Made by a program: the position numbers and the translations under genes. From assembly GCF_006438925.1 (NCBI RefSeq), contig NZ_RCZA01000010.1:62001-126000 (forward strand): DNA of 64,000 nucleotides, read 5' to 3'. The notes beneath the pieces were generated by a model. The model was not told the DNA's origin and searched no databases. It was given only the letters and a program-made list of their open reading frames with translations. The stretch is from Pseudomonas mandelii (GTDB taxonomy: Bacteria > Pseudomonadota > Gammaproteobacteria > Pseudomonadales > Pseudomonadaceae). This document shows, piece after piece, positions 27,041 to 35,610 of the stretch (position 1 is its first letter; each line of letters starts with the position of its first letter).

Positions 27041-28447
27041 TCATTCATCCAATTGCCGCACCGGAAAAAACAACTCGAAGCAGGTGATGCCTTCGCTGCT
27101 GCTAACGCTGTAAGCCCCATTGTGCAGCTGCATGATCGTCGCCACGATCGACAAGCCCAGGCCGTTGGAGTGCGCCGAGCGTTCGCGGGATTCGTCGACG
27201 CGGTAGAAGCGCTCGAACAGTCTGGGCAAGTGTTCGGCGGGGATGGTCTGGCCGTGGTTGCGCACTTGCAGGCGGATGCCGTCGGCCGCGGGCGTGGCGC
27301 GGATGAACAGTTCGGAGTCAGGCGCGCCGTATTTGATCGCGTTGGCGCAAAGGTTGGCCAAGGCACGGCGCAGCAACATCGGTTCGGCCCAGATCACTCC
27401 GCTGCCCTGGGCATCGATGCTGATCCCGACATCCGCCGCCAGCCCTTCGAAATAGTCGGTCATGCGTTCCATTTCATCGGCAGCATCCAGTTCCTGCCGT
27501 TGGCGCAAAGCACTGGCGGGGTCGGTGCGGGCCAGAAACAGCATGTTGTCGAGCATCCGCGCGAGACGCTCCAGCTCTTCGACATTGGAGGCGAGCAGTT
27601 GCTGATAGGCCTCAATACTGCGGTTTTGCTGCAGGGCGACCTGGGTTTCGCCGAGCAGGTTGTTGATCGGCGTGCGCAGTTCGTGGGCCATGTCGGTGGA
27701 CACCTGACCCAGTTGCACGAAGCCCTTGCCGAGACGGTCGAGCATTGCGTTGAACGCCTCGATCATCGGTAGCAGTTCCCGCGGTGCACCCTGGCTGTCG
27801 AGGCGCTCGGTGAGGTTGCCGACGCCGATGCCTTGGGCGTGTCGGGCCAGGCGTCGCACGGGCAAGAGCCCGCGATGTACCAGCAGATAGCCGGACAGGG
27901 CCAGTAGAATCGCCGCCACGCTGGCGAAGAGGTACACGTTGAGGCGGTAGCGGGCGAGGACCGCGGTGCGCTCGGTCATCAGGCGCCCGGTGACCACTTG
28001 CAGGCTGCCCAGGTCGCCGGAGTCGATAGTCGCCGCCAGCGCCGCGAAGGGCACGCCATCCACACTCGGGTAATGCTGCACGTCGGCCAGCGTCAACAGA
28101 TGGTCCATGGCCACCGGTGTCAGCGACGGTACGGCGAGGTTTCCGGGGTTGACCACCAGCAACGGTTTTTGTCCGGGAGCGCCGATGGTCAGCAGCGCCT
28201 CGCGATTGCCGAGCATGTTCTGGAACAGCGCCGGTTTGGTCTTGATCAGGTCCAGGGTGTTGCTGTCGTTGAGGAAGGTGCGCAGTTGATCGATGCGGTT
28301 CACCAGGGCGGCGTCGTCGCGTCGAATCAGCTCGCGTTCCAGATCCCGGTACAACGCCACCCCCAGGAGGGTCAGCGAGACAAAGGCGAGCAAGGCAAAC
28401 ACCAGTGCCAGGCGCAGCGTTAATGAGTGGCGAAGGCGTGAGGTCAT
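27041..28447 (-). CDS. Heavy-metal-type sensor histidine kinase
   Basis: The 468-residue membrane kinase has a first helix near residues 12-32, a periplasmic sensor part, a second helix (LFASVAAILLALSGYLLV) and a HAMP domain (LPVRRLARHAQGIGVGNL). The HisKA box is DMAHELRTPINNLLGE, with the phosphorylated His. The ATP-binding domain follows, with NLCANAIKYG, RLFERFYRVDESR and NGLGLSIV. The layout is that of CusS/CopS/IrlS kinases. Its ATG overlaps the response-regulator stop as ATGA, so both are coupled. The periplasmic ligand cannot be read from sequence. Confidence 0.9.
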   Translation of the reverse strand: MTSRLRHSLTLRLALVFALLAFVSLTLLGVALYRDLERELIRRDDAALVNRIDQLRTFLNDSNTLDLIKTKPALFQNMLGNREALLTIGAPGQKPLLVVNPGNLAVPSLTPVAMDHLLTLADVQHYPSVDGVPFAALAATIDSGDLGSLQVVTGRLMTERTAVLARYRLNVYLFASVAAILLALSGYLLVHRGLLPVRRLARHAQGIGVGNLTERLDSQGAPRELLPMIEAFNAMLDRLGKGFVQLGQVSTDMAHELRTPINNLLGETQVALQQNRSIEAYQQLLASNVEELERLARMLDNMLFLARTDPASALRQRQELDAADEMERMTDYFEGLAADVGISIDAQGSGVIWAEPMLLRRALANLCANAIKYGAPDSELFIRATPAADGIRLQVRNHGQTIPAEHLPRLFERFYRVDESRERSAHSNGLGLSIVATIMQLHNGAYSVSSSEGITCFELFFPVRQLDE

Positions 28448-29115
28448 GGTTGCGTATCGAAGCGGTAGCCGATACCGCGCACGCTGTGAATCAATTTGAG
28501 TTGGAACGGGTCGTCGATTTTCAGCCGCAGGCGCCGCACCGCGACATCCACGACGTTGGTGTCACTGTCGAAATTCATGTCCCAGACTCGCGAAGCGATC
28601 ATCGAGCGCGACAGAACCTGGCCCTGGTGCGTGGCGAACAGATGCAGCAGGGCGAACTCCTTGTTGGTCAGGGCGATTCGCACGCCGGCACGGGTGACGC
28701 GGCGTTTGAGCACGTCGATTTGCAGGTCGGCGACTTGCAACTGTTCCTCTTCCCGGGTGGGGCCGCGCCGGGTCAGGGTGCGCAGGCGCGCAACCAGTTC
28801 GGCGAAGGAAAACGGTTTGATCAGGTAATCGTCAGCGCCCAGTTCCAGGCCCTTGATGCGATCGGCGATGTCATCGCGGGCCGTGAGAAACAGCACCGGG
28901 GTGTCGGCGTCCTTACGCAAGCGGCGCAGGACTTCCCAGCCATCCATTTTCGGCATCATGACATCCAGCACAATGACGTCGAAATCGTGCTCCAGGGCCA
29001 GGTGCAAGCCATCGACGCCATCGCGGGCCAGGCTGACGGAGTAGCCGAGTTCCTGCAGGCCGTTGAGCAGGTAATTGCCTGCTTTGGGTTCGTCTTCGAC
29101 TACGAGGATGTTCAT
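28444..29115 (-). CDS. OmpR-family heavy-metal-type response regulator
   Basis: The protein of about 223 residues starts MNILVVEDEPKAGNYL, a signature of CopR/CusR-type regulators. It carries the phospho-acceptor Asp in VIVLDVMMPKMDGWEVL and a C-terminal winged helix (TNKEFALLHLFATHQGQVLSRSMIASRVWDMNFDSDTNVVDVAVRRLR). A longer start at 29145 is possible. It pairs with the kinase downstream. Two nearly identical CopR-like boxes at 29579-29596 and 30480-30497 are probable targets. Confidence 0.92.
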   Translation of the reverse strand: MNILVVEDEPKAGNYLLNGLQELGYSVSLARDGVDGLHLALEHDFDVIVLDVMMPKMDGWEVLRRLRKDADTPVLFLTARDDIADRIKGLELGADDYLIKPFSFAELVARLRTLTRRGPTREEEQLQVADLQIDVLKRRVTRAGVRIALTNKEFALLHLFATHQGQVLSRSMIASRVWDMNFDSDTNVVDVAVRRLRLKIDDPFQLKLIHSVRGIGYRFDTQP

Positions 29116-29223
29116 GGGATCTGCCTGGTTCGGTGTCGGCAACATACCTGTCGCGGCGGCGGGCTACAGAGGTCAGCCAGTGGCGCCAGTGTAGCCCGAT
29201 CCTTTGTGAGTACAGGCGTCTGA

Positions 29224-29481
29224 TCAATTATCACCAATGCAACCCATGCCCTGGACCTGGTAATCCAGCTCGTGCTTGCGACCCTGATGGTCGAGGTAAA
29301 TCAGCTGCGCGGGGACGATGCCGCAATCTTGCGTGAGGATATTGCTGGACAGGTCTTTGGCGATATCCAGGTGGACGAAGAAACCGGTTCTGTCGTGGAT
29401 GACAGGTTCGGTGGTCTGGGTATCGGCAAATGCCGAACCGGTGGCGAGGAGAGCAGCAAAACCAAGGATTAACATTTTCAT
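29224..29481 (-). CDS. DUF2790-family small periplasmic protein
   Basis: This 85-residue protein starts with a signal peptide (MKMLILGFAALLATGSAFA) and has a short mature part with two Cys residues (…TQDCGIVPAQ… and VQGMGCIGDN). DUF2790 proteins are common in Pseudomonas next to metal or copper-responsive systems; their function is unknown to me. An AATGACAATTTTGTAATG box lies 98 bases upstream of its ATG, and the two-component pair follows downstream on the same strand, so it is a likely target gene of that system. Confidence 0.75.
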   Translation of the reverse strand: MKMLILGFAALLATGSAFADTQTTEPVIHDRTGFFVHLDIAKDLSSNILTQDCGIVPAQLIYLDHQGRKHELDYQVQGMGCIGDN

Positions 29482-29578
29482 GATGATTCCCTCTATTCAG
29501 AGGCGGATTGGCTGCCGACGGGTTGCCTGGCAGTGGATTCAGGTTAACCAGGCGATCCGCACAGCCGACCCACAGTTG

Positions 29579-29596
29579 AATGACAATTTTGTAATG
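29579..29596 (-). promoter_or_regulatory. Candidate response-regulator box upstream of the DUF2790 gene
   Basis: AATGACAATTTTGTAATG, a near-palindrome of the cop-box kind. It is identical in 17 of 18 positions, orientation and distance (98-99 bases to the ATG) to the box before the alpha/beta hydrolase gene. Confidence 0.6.
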
Positions 29597-29610
29597 AAAC
29601 GGCGCCGAAG

Positions 29611-30381
29611 TTACGGTTGGCGACCGGCGGCTTCGAGGATCAGGTCAGCGATTTCCTTGGAGTGGGAGACCAAAGACAGATGGCTCGACGGCAGCTCGAT
29701 GGTGGTCGCGTTCATGCGTTTGGCGAGGAAGCGTTCCAGGTCTGGGTTGATGGTTTGATCGAGGCTGGAGACCGCGTACCAGGACGGTTTGGTGTGCCAG
29801 GCGGCAGCGGTGGTGCGGTCGGTGAACAGGGTTTTGGCGATCGGTTGCTGGACGGCAAACAGTTCCATCGCCTTGTCGTGGGGCACGTCACCGGCGAAGT
29901 ACTTGAGGAAGGCGTCTTGCTTGAGGCTGATGAAACCATCGTGTTCCTCGGTGCCGGCACGTACGGGCATGGTCGGGTACTTGGCCGACAGCGCGACGAA
30001 GTCCTCACCCGCGTCCGGTGCTCGGGCTGCAACGTAAACCAGCGAGCTGACGTTCGGATTGACCCCGGCTTCACTGACCACGGTGCCAGCGTAGGAATGG
30101 CCGACCAGTACGGTCGGGCCGTCTTGTTGATCGAGCACGCGTTGGGTGGCGGCAACGTCGTCGGCGACCGAGATCAACGGGTTTTGCACCGCAGTCACGT
30201 GCAAGCCGGCGGCCTGCAACCGGGTGATCACATCCGACCAGCTCGAGCCATCGGCCCAGGAACCGTGCACCAGCACGACGTTGTTGGCCTTGACCGGCGC
30301 GATGTTGCTGGCCATGGCGGAACCGGTGCCCAGCATCAACAGGCTGGCGGCGATCAGGCAGAGTTTGCTCAATGGTTTCAT
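29611..30381 (-). CDS. Secreted alpha/beta hydrolase (salicylate-esterase-like)
   Basis: The protein of about 256 residues has a signal peptide (MKPLSKLCLIAASLLMLG…AMA) and the alpha/beta-hydrolase pattern: VLVHGSWADGSSW oxyanion region, VGHSYAGTVVSEAG nucleophile elbow with the Ser, and SSHLSLVSHS holding the catalytic His. It resembles small plant-type esterases such as salicylate or methyl-ester esterases. Start 30381 gives a proper signal peptide and has AAGGG about 9 bases upstream. A candidate response-regulator box lies 99 bases upstream. The substrate is unknown. Confidence 0.8.
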   Translation of the reverse strand: MKPLSKLCLIAASLLMLGTGSAMASNIAPVKANNVVLVHGSWADGSSWSDVITRLQAAGLHVTAVQNPLISVADDVAATQRVLDQQDGPTVLVGHSYAGTVVSEAGVNPNVSSLVYVAARAPDAGEDFVALSAKYPTMPVRAGTEEHDGFISLKQDAFLKYFAGDVPHDKAMELFAVQQPIAKTLFTDRTTAAAWHTKPSWYAVSSLDQTINPDLERFLAKRMNATTIELPSSHLSLVSHSKEIADLILEAAGRQP

Positions 30382-30479
30382 GGTGTCGACCCTTGTCATC
30401 AGCGGGAGGTGTGTCACCCGCGGTGGGTGACTGACGACGCCACTGTATGAAGCGAGGGTGCTGGCTACGCTGACAACTC

Positions 30480-30497
30480 AATGACAAGTTTGTAATG
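30480..30497 (-). promoter_or_regulatory. Candidate response-regulator box upstream of the alpha/beta hydrolase gene
   Basis: AATGACAAGTTTGTAATG, the second copy of the box at 29579-29596, with one mismatch and the same spacing to its start codon. Confidence 0.6.
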
Positions 30498-30597
30498 CAC
30501 GGCGCGCCTGTCTTTATGCTGCCTGCCGTATGTCGGGAGCGAGGAACGCCACCCATGAAAAAACTTCAAAACGAAGACTGTCTTTGGGAGTTTGAGC

Positions 30598-30819
30598 ATG
30601 AGTGATGATCAAAAGAGCGAAGCCCTGGCGGCCTGGTATCAGCTCCTGAAAGTGCCCGAAATCCGGATGGATGCCGAAGAGCAATATGACGAGTTGCTTA
30701 AGGCTGCCGATGAGATGGAGCGGACCGGACTCATCAACAGCGCTGAATGGCGCAGGCTGGTTCAAGAGGCGAGCGCTGCTTTTGCCAATGCGACAGAAGG
30801 GTTGGGGCGCGGGACATAG
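30598..30819 (+). CDS. Small hypothetical protein
   Basis: The 73-residue acidic, helical protein (MSDDQKSEALAAWYQLLKVP… ADEMERTGLINSAEWRRLV) has a GGGA ribosome site before ATG 30598. The amino-acid composition and the start favour a real gene. I recall similar short proteins in Pseudomonas but know no function. It is divergent from the alpha/beta hydrolase gene and is followed by a REP pair. Confidence 0.6.
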   Translation: MSDDQKSEALAAWYQLLKVPEIRMDAEEQYDELLKAADEMERTGLINSAEWRRLVQEASAAFANATEGLGRGT

Positions 30820-30860
30820 GTATCCAGTTTTGTTTTTGCGATTTTTGGTGTCTGAGTAGG

Positions 30861-30950
30861 CGCCATCGCGAGCAAGCTCGCTCCCACAGGGATCTTCGTT
30901 GTGGCTAGATCCAATGTGGGGGCGAGCTTGTCTCCGGGCGGCGATCCGAC
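30861..30950. repeat. REP pair
   Basis: Two inverted Pseudomonas REP units: CATCGCGAGCAAGCTCGCTC at about 30864 and the opposed TGTGGGGGCGAGCTTGTCTC from 30915. The second unit encodes the C-terminal tail of the LysR gene that ends at 30905. Confidence 0.8.
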
Positions 30951-31840
30951 GATGGCTGTTCGGCCTGTTGGGCAAACCACTGCATGATCAGCGAACAGGC
31001 TGGATGAGAGGCGGCAGAAGGTTGCAGGTTCAAGGCGTAAATGCCACGGGTCTTCAAGGGGTGGCCGAACGGAACGACGAGCACGCCTCGTTCGAGTGAT
31101 TCTCCTGCCAGGGTCAGGTCAGTCATGGCGACGCCCAGCCCTCGCGCCGCCGCATCAAGCGCCAACTCGTCGAGGTTGAAGGGGATATGGCGGTAGTCCT
31201 CGAGTGACTGGCCGCCATTGGCGTGCAGCCACTGGACCCAGTCATGCTTGTCCGCCGAGCGATGCAACAGCGGGAAACGCACGAGATCGGCCACCGACTC
31301 CAACGGCTGGGAGGTGCTGCCCAGGCCTGGGGCGCACACCGGCACCAGCGCCTCCTCGAACAACGTCAGGCAGTCAGGATCGCGGGACGGCTCTGGCAGA
31401 TAGAGGATGTAGGCGTCGCTGTCGATGGCCGGCTCCACCACTTCCGTGGCCACGGTTTCGATCGACAGCGAAACCTGCGGATGGCTTCGATAGAACTCGC
31501 TCAACTTTGGCAGCAACCATCGAACCGCCAGCGACACATGCATGCGTATACGGAAGGGTCGTTTTTGCGGTGTCAGCCGATCTTCAAGGGTTTTCAGTTG
31601 CGCCAGGATACTTCGGGCGGTCGCAAGTACCTGTTCGCCTTCCGGTGTCAGTCGAACACTGCGGCTGTTCCTTACGAACATCGGCAAGTCGAAGTGGCTC
31701 TCCAACTGCTGGATTTTTCGGCTCACTGCGCTTTGGGTCAGGCACAGCTTTTGCGCCGCTTGCGTGAAGCTGCCCGAGCCTGCGACCTCGACCAGCGCCT
31801 GCAAGGCCTGGAGAGAAGGAGCGTGGTGGATTTTATCCAT
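30905..31840 (-). CDS. LysR-family regulator (divergent to amine-oxidase-like gene)
   Basis: The 311-residue regulator has an N-terminal LysR helix-turn-helix (LQALVEVAGSGSFTQAAQKLCLTQSAVSRKIQQLE) and a substrate-binding domain that aligns with GcvA-like members (EDYRHIPFNLDELALDAAARGLGVAMTDLTLA). The last residues (SSDRRPETSSPP) come from a REP element that has run into the gene end. It is divergent from the flavoprotein gene at 31990 across a 149-bp control region, so it probably regulates that gene and the binding-protein gene behind it. Confidence 0.88.
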   Translation of the reverse strand: MDKIHHAPSLQALQALVEVAGSGSFTQAAQKLCLTQSAVSRKIQQLESHFDLPMFVRNSRSVRLTPEGEQVLATARSILAQLKTLEDRLTPQKRPFRIRMHVSLAVRWLLPKLSEFYRSHPQVSLSIETVATEVVEPAIDSDAYILYLPEPSRDPDCLTLFEEALVPVCAPGLGSTSQPLESVADLVRFPLLHRSADKHDWVQWLHANGGQSLEDYRHIPFNLDELALDAAARGLGVAMTDLTLAGESLERGVLVVPFGHPLKTRGIYALNLQPSAASHPACSLIMQWFAQQAEQPSSDRRPETSSPPHWI

Positions 31841-31989
31841 GCGTTTTTTGAATAGCTCGATGATTTTATAACGTTGGTTGTATCACTACAGGCCTTATAG
31901 ATTCTAGCTCTAGCTAGCGCCAGCCGGAAATACTCATGCGATGACGTCATGGGCGGTGCTTGCAGAACGACAGGCAGATGAGGTGATGC

Positions 31990-33291
31990 ATGACCAATGT
32001 ATGTGGCTGGATTGCGCAGGCGGGGAGTACACCCGCTCGCGACGCTCTCAAAGGCACGCAAAAAGCCGATTGGCTGATTGTCGGTGCCGGTATCACTGGC
32101 CTGTGCGCCGCCCACTCGCTCGCTGAAATGCACCCTCAGGCGCGGATCGTGATTGTCGACAGACAACGGGCCGCACAGGGCGCCTCGGCGCGCAATTCAG
32201 GTTTTGTGGTGGGGCACGAACATCCGGCCAAGGATGAGCTGATCGGCAACCCGGGTTTTGCCGGTTTTGAAGTCGATACCTCGATTTCCCGTGCCGCCAG
32301 TGACGAAGTGCGCCAGCGCATTGCTCGTCTCGGTATCGAATGTGAATTCAGGGAATCGGGCTACTACTTCGCCGTCAACGATCCCGGCAAGTTGACCGAT
32401 GTCGCGGCCAAACTGGCAACGCTACGCGCTGTCGGCGCCTCTGCGCATTTTCTGGAAGGTGAACCACTGAGCAAACAACTGGGCACCGCGCATTACCAGG
32501 CCGCGATCTGGTGCGGCAATGGCAACGCACTGCTGCAACCCGCGAAATACGTGAAGGGCCTGCTGGATACGCTGCCGGCCAACGTGACCCTGTTTGAGAA
32601 CACCGATATCACGGGACTGGAGCGTTTGGGCAAAGGGCGTATTCGCGCCAATGGCGCCGATGGAAGCATCGAGGCCAGGCACGTCCTGGTGTGCCTGAAC
32701 GCGTTCATCCCGCGCTCAGGGATCGAAGACAGCGGGACGTTCCCGATGGAACTCAGCGCCAGCCTGACACGACCACTCAGCGACGCCGAGTTCAAGTCCA
32801 TCGGCGCGGTTGAGCCTTGGGGCGTGCTGTCCACAAGGCCACTGGGCGCCACGGTGCGACTGACTCCGGACCGCCGCGTGATGATCCGCAACACGGCGGA
32901 ATACCGTTCTCGGGATTTATCCGACAGTGAGCTGCTGCACCGTCGCAAACACCATGTGCTCGGCTTGCAACGACGCTTCCCGTTCTTGAACGAGCAGGAC
33001 ATTCAATACACCTGGACCGGACACTTGAGTGCTTCGCGCACCGGGCAACCGTATTTCGCCAAGGTCGACGAAGGGGTGTTTGCGGTGGCCGGCTGCAATG
33101 GTTCGGGCGTCGCACGCGGCACCCTTTGGGGACGCTTGCTCGCCGAACTGGCATCGGGTGCCAGCTCGCCCATCCTCGAATCAGTGATGCGCAGAGCCCA
33201 GCCGGGCTGGCTGCCACCGCGACCCTTGCTCGATATCGGTGCCATGCTTCGAATGCGCGTGGAGGCGGTCAGGGCCAAAACAGAAATCTAG
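31990..33291 (+). CDS. FAD-dependent amine/amino-acid oxidase (PuuB/DAO-like)
   Basis: The 433-residue flavoprotein of the DAO superfamily has the FAD-binding ADWLIVGAGITGLCAAHSLAE, then ARNSGFVVGHEHPA. Near the C-terminus it has FAVAGCNGSGVARGTLWGRLLAEL. These fit gamma-glutamylputrescine oxidase-like or sarcosine-oxidase-like enzymes. AGGTG precedes ATG 31990. The next gene encodes a PotF-like polyamine-binding protein, which supports an amine or polyamine substrate. The exact substrate is inferred. Confidence 0.82.
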   Translation: MTNVCGWIAQAGSTPARDALKGTQKADWLIVGAGITGLCAAHSLAEMHPQARIVIVDRQRAAQGASARNSGFVVGHEHPAKDELIGNPGFAGFEVDTSISRAASDEVRQRIARLGIECEFRESGYYFAVNDPGKLTDVAAKLATLRAVGASAHFLEGEPLSKQLGTAHYQAAIWCGNGNALLQPAKYVKGLLDTLPANVTLFENTDITGLERLGKGRIRANGADGSIEARHVLVCLNAFIPRSGIEDSGTFPMELSASLTRPLSDAEFKSIGAVEPWGVLSTRPLGATVRLTPDRRVMIRNTAEYRSRDLSDSELLHRRKHHVLGLQRRFPFLNEQDIQYTWTGHLSASRTGQPYFAKVDEGVFAVAGCNGSGVARGTLWGRLLAELASGASSPILESVMRRAQPGWLPPRPLLDIGAMLRMRVEAVRAKTEI

Positions 33292-33341
33292 AAACCCGGC
33301 GATCAAAGAATAAAAACTCATCAAACACACGGTGATTGAAC

Positions 33342-34430
33342 ATGCGCGTCAATAACATTTCCCTGATGGTCGTGCTGACGACGTTGTCGGCAACCACTTA
33401 CGCTGACGAAGTCGTCAATATTTCAAACTGGAACGGCTATATTGCCGACGACACCTTGACCACGTTCACCAAGGAAACGGGGATCAAGGCAACGTACGAC
33501 ATTCACGACAGCAACGAAGTGCTCGAATCCAAACTGATGACCGGCAACACCGGCTATGACGTCGTGAGCCCCTCGAACCATTTCCTGTCCCGATTGATCA
33601 AAGCCGGAGCGGTTCAGAAACTCGATAAAAGCCAGCTGCCCAACTGGAAAAACCTTGATCCGGCGTTGATGAAAAAACTCGAGGTCAATGATCCGGGCAA
33701 CCAGTACGGTTATCCGTACATGTGGGGCACGGCGGGTATCGGCTACAACGTCGAAAAGATCAAAGCGATCTTCGGCAACACCGATGTCACCCATTCGTGG
33801 AATCTGTTTTTTGATGAAAACAACATTAAAAAGCTGAGCCAGTGTGGGGTGGCGATTATCGATAACCCTACGCAGATCCTGCCGATCACCCTGAATTACC
33901 TGGGGCTGCCGCCGCATAGCCACGAGCCGGCGGATTACAAGAAAGCCGAGCAGGCGCTGCTCAAAATCAGGCCTTACGTCCAGTATTTTCACGCCTCCAA
34001 ATACATCAGCGACCTGGCGAACGGCAATGTCTGCGCGGTGATCGGTTTCAATGGCGACATCGTGCAGGCGGCCGCCAGCGCCAAGGAAGCCAACAACGGC
34101 ATCGACATCGCCTATTCGATCCCTGACGAAGGTTCCACCTTGTGGTTCGACATGGTGGTCATGCCCAAGAGTGCGCCGCACGAGAAGAATGGCTACGCCT
34201 ACATGAACTACCTGCTGACACCGCAGGTGATTGCCAACATCAGTAACAGCATTCACTACGCCAACCCCAACCTGGCAGCGGATCAGTATGTTGTTCCGGC
34301 CGTGAAACAAGACCTGGCGATCTATCCGCCGACCCGTGTGTTGGACAAGTTGTTTACCGTCGAGGAACTTCCCGCGGCCATTGCACGGTTGACGACCCGT
34401 TTGTGGACCAAGCTGAAAACCAACACATGA
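33342..34430 (+). CDS. PotF/SpuD-like polyamine-type periplasmic binding protein
   Basis: The protein of about 362 residues has a signal peptide (MRVNNISLMVVLTTLSATTYA) and a PotF-type start (VVNISNWNGYIADDTLTTF). The ligand-pocket regions include YDVVSPSNHFLSRLI, YGYPYMWGTAGIGYN and DEGSTLWFDMVVMPK, all typical of putrescine/spermidine-binding proteins. No permease or ATPase gene is next to it, so it must share a transporter elsewhere or work as a sensor partner. ATG 33342 is chosen because the TTG at 33336 is only a weak alternative. Confidence 0.85.
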   Translation: MRVNNISLMVVLTTLSATTYADEVVNISNWNGYIADDTLTTFTKETGIKATYDIHDSNEVLESKLMTGNTGYDVVSPSNHFLSRLIKAGAVQKLDKSQLPNWKNLDPALMKKLEVNDPGNQYGYPYMWGTAGIGYNVEKIKAIFGNTDVTHSWNLFFDENNIKKLSQCGVAIIDNPTQILPITLNYLGLPPHSHEPADYKKAEQALLKIRPYVQYFHASKYISDLANGNVCAVIGFNGDIVQAAASAKEANNGIDIAYSIPDEGSTLWFDMVVMPKSAPHEKNGYAYMNYLLTPQVIANISNSIHYANPNLAADQYVVPAVKQDLAIYPPTRVLDKLFTVEELPAAIARLTTRLWTKLKTNT

Positions 34431-34568
34431 CAACATCGGCACGATCCTTGGGCTGCGTCGCAGCTGAAATTGCTTAGCTGATTGGCATTAGTCTTATTCC
34501 TAGAGATTCTTCGTTGTATGTCATCGCCCTAACCATGGCCTACGCTTATCCCGAGATTGCTATTCATT

Positions 34569-34590
34569 GATCAGGGTTTGCTCCCTGATC
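34569..34590 (+). promoter_or_regulatory. Hairpin in the tctC leader
   Basis: Perfect 8-bp stem GATCAGGG/CCCTGATC with a 6-base loop, about 50 bases before the tctC ATG. It has no U-tract, so it is more likely an mRNA leader structure or operator than a terminator. Confidence 0.45.
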
Positions 34591-34610
34591 GACGTTCAAC
34601 GACTGCCCAT

Positions 34611-34621
34611 AAAAACAAAAA
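34611..34621 (+). promoter_or_regulatory. A-rich Crc/Hfq-type motif before tctC
   Basis: AAAAACAAAAA matches the AAnAAnAA catabolite-activity pattern. It lies directly before the GGGAG ribosome site of tctC, the position at which Hfq/Crc blocks translation in Pseudomonas. Confidence 0.5.
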
Positions 34622-34638
34622 GTCTCGGGAGAAAACGC

Positions 34639-35610
34639 ATGCTCGCTTTGTTTAGTCGATTCAGCCGCTACATGGCAGTGGGAATGACCGCTGCCGCACT
34701 CGCGACACCGGCCTTTGCGCTGGACACCGTCAAGTTCATGGCCCCGGGTTCTGTGGGGGGCGGCTATGACCAGACCGCGAGGGTTCTGGGCAAAGCTTTG
34801 ATCGAGGCCAACACGGCCAAATCCACCACCTTCGAGAACAAAGGTGGAGCAGGGGGGACGTTGGGGCTGGCGCAGTTCGCCAACAGCACCAAGGGCGATC
34901 CAAATGCGTTGCTGGTTGTCGGTGCGATCATGGTCACTGCGATTGAACAGAACAAGCCGCAAATCACCTTGAAGGACGTGACGCCGATTGCTCGGCTGTT
35001 TACCGAATACAACGTGATTGCCGTGCGCAAGGAGTCCGAGTTCAAAACCCTGGAGGACTTGCTGAAAGTCTTCAAAGACAAGCCGACCAGCATCTCCTGG
35101 GGCGGTGGCTCCAAGGGGTCGATCGATCACATCGGCATTGCCGAGTTGGCCGCGAAAATGGGTATCCCGGTCAACAAGGTGAATTACGTCGCCTTCGCGG
35201 GTGGGGGTGAAGTCGTTGCTCAAGCATTGGGCGGGCAGATCAAGGTGATCACCGGTGGTTATGCCGAGCTGGGCCAATACATCAGGAACGGCCAGTTCCG
35301 GGTACTCGCCATCGGCGCGCCAGAACGCATTGAAGGCATCGATGCACCGACCCTCAAAGAGAAAGGCTACGACGTGACCATCGGCAATTGGCGCGGTGTT
35401 TACGGTGCGGCGAACCTCACGCCCGAGCAGCGCAAAGAAGTGACCGACGCCGTCGTGGCCGCCACCAACAGCAAAGTCTGGAAAGACAATATCGACACCA
35501 ACAAATGGTCACCCAACGTCCTGACTGGCGATGAGTTCGGCAAATTCGTCGACGAAGAGCATGTGCGGCTGCGTGCGATGCTGGTCGAGGTCGGGCTGGT
35601 TTCGAAATGA
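34639..35610 (+). CDS. tctC: Tripartite tricarboxylate transporter substrate-binding protein
   Basis: The protein of about 323 residues has a signal peptide (MLALFSRFSRYMAVGMTAAALATPAFA) and the Bug/TctC pattern: VKFMAPGSVGGGYDQTARVL, TTFENKGGAGGTLGLAQFA, then GGGSKGSIDHIGIAELA. It captures citrate or a related carboxylate in the periplasm and passes it to TctAB. ATG 34639 is preferred because GGGAG lies 8 bases upstream and the signal peptide starts there. Its stop overlaps the tctB start as ATGA. Confidence 0.9.
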   Translation: MLALFSRFSRYMAVGMTAAALATPAFALDTVKFMAPGSVGGGYDQTARVLGKALIEANTAKSTTFENKGGAGGTLGLAQFANSTKGDPNALLVVGAIMVTAIEQNKPQITLKDVTPIARLFTEYNVIAVRKESEFKTLEDLLKVFKDKPTSISWGGGSKGSIDHIGIAELAAKMGIPVNKVNYVAFAGGGEVVAQALGGQIKVITGGYAELGQYIRNGQFRVLAIGAPERIEGIDAPTLKEKGYDVTIGNWRGVYGAANLTPEQRKEVTDAVVAATNSKVWKDNIDTNKWSPNVLTGDEFGKFVDEEHVRLRAMLVEVGLVSK

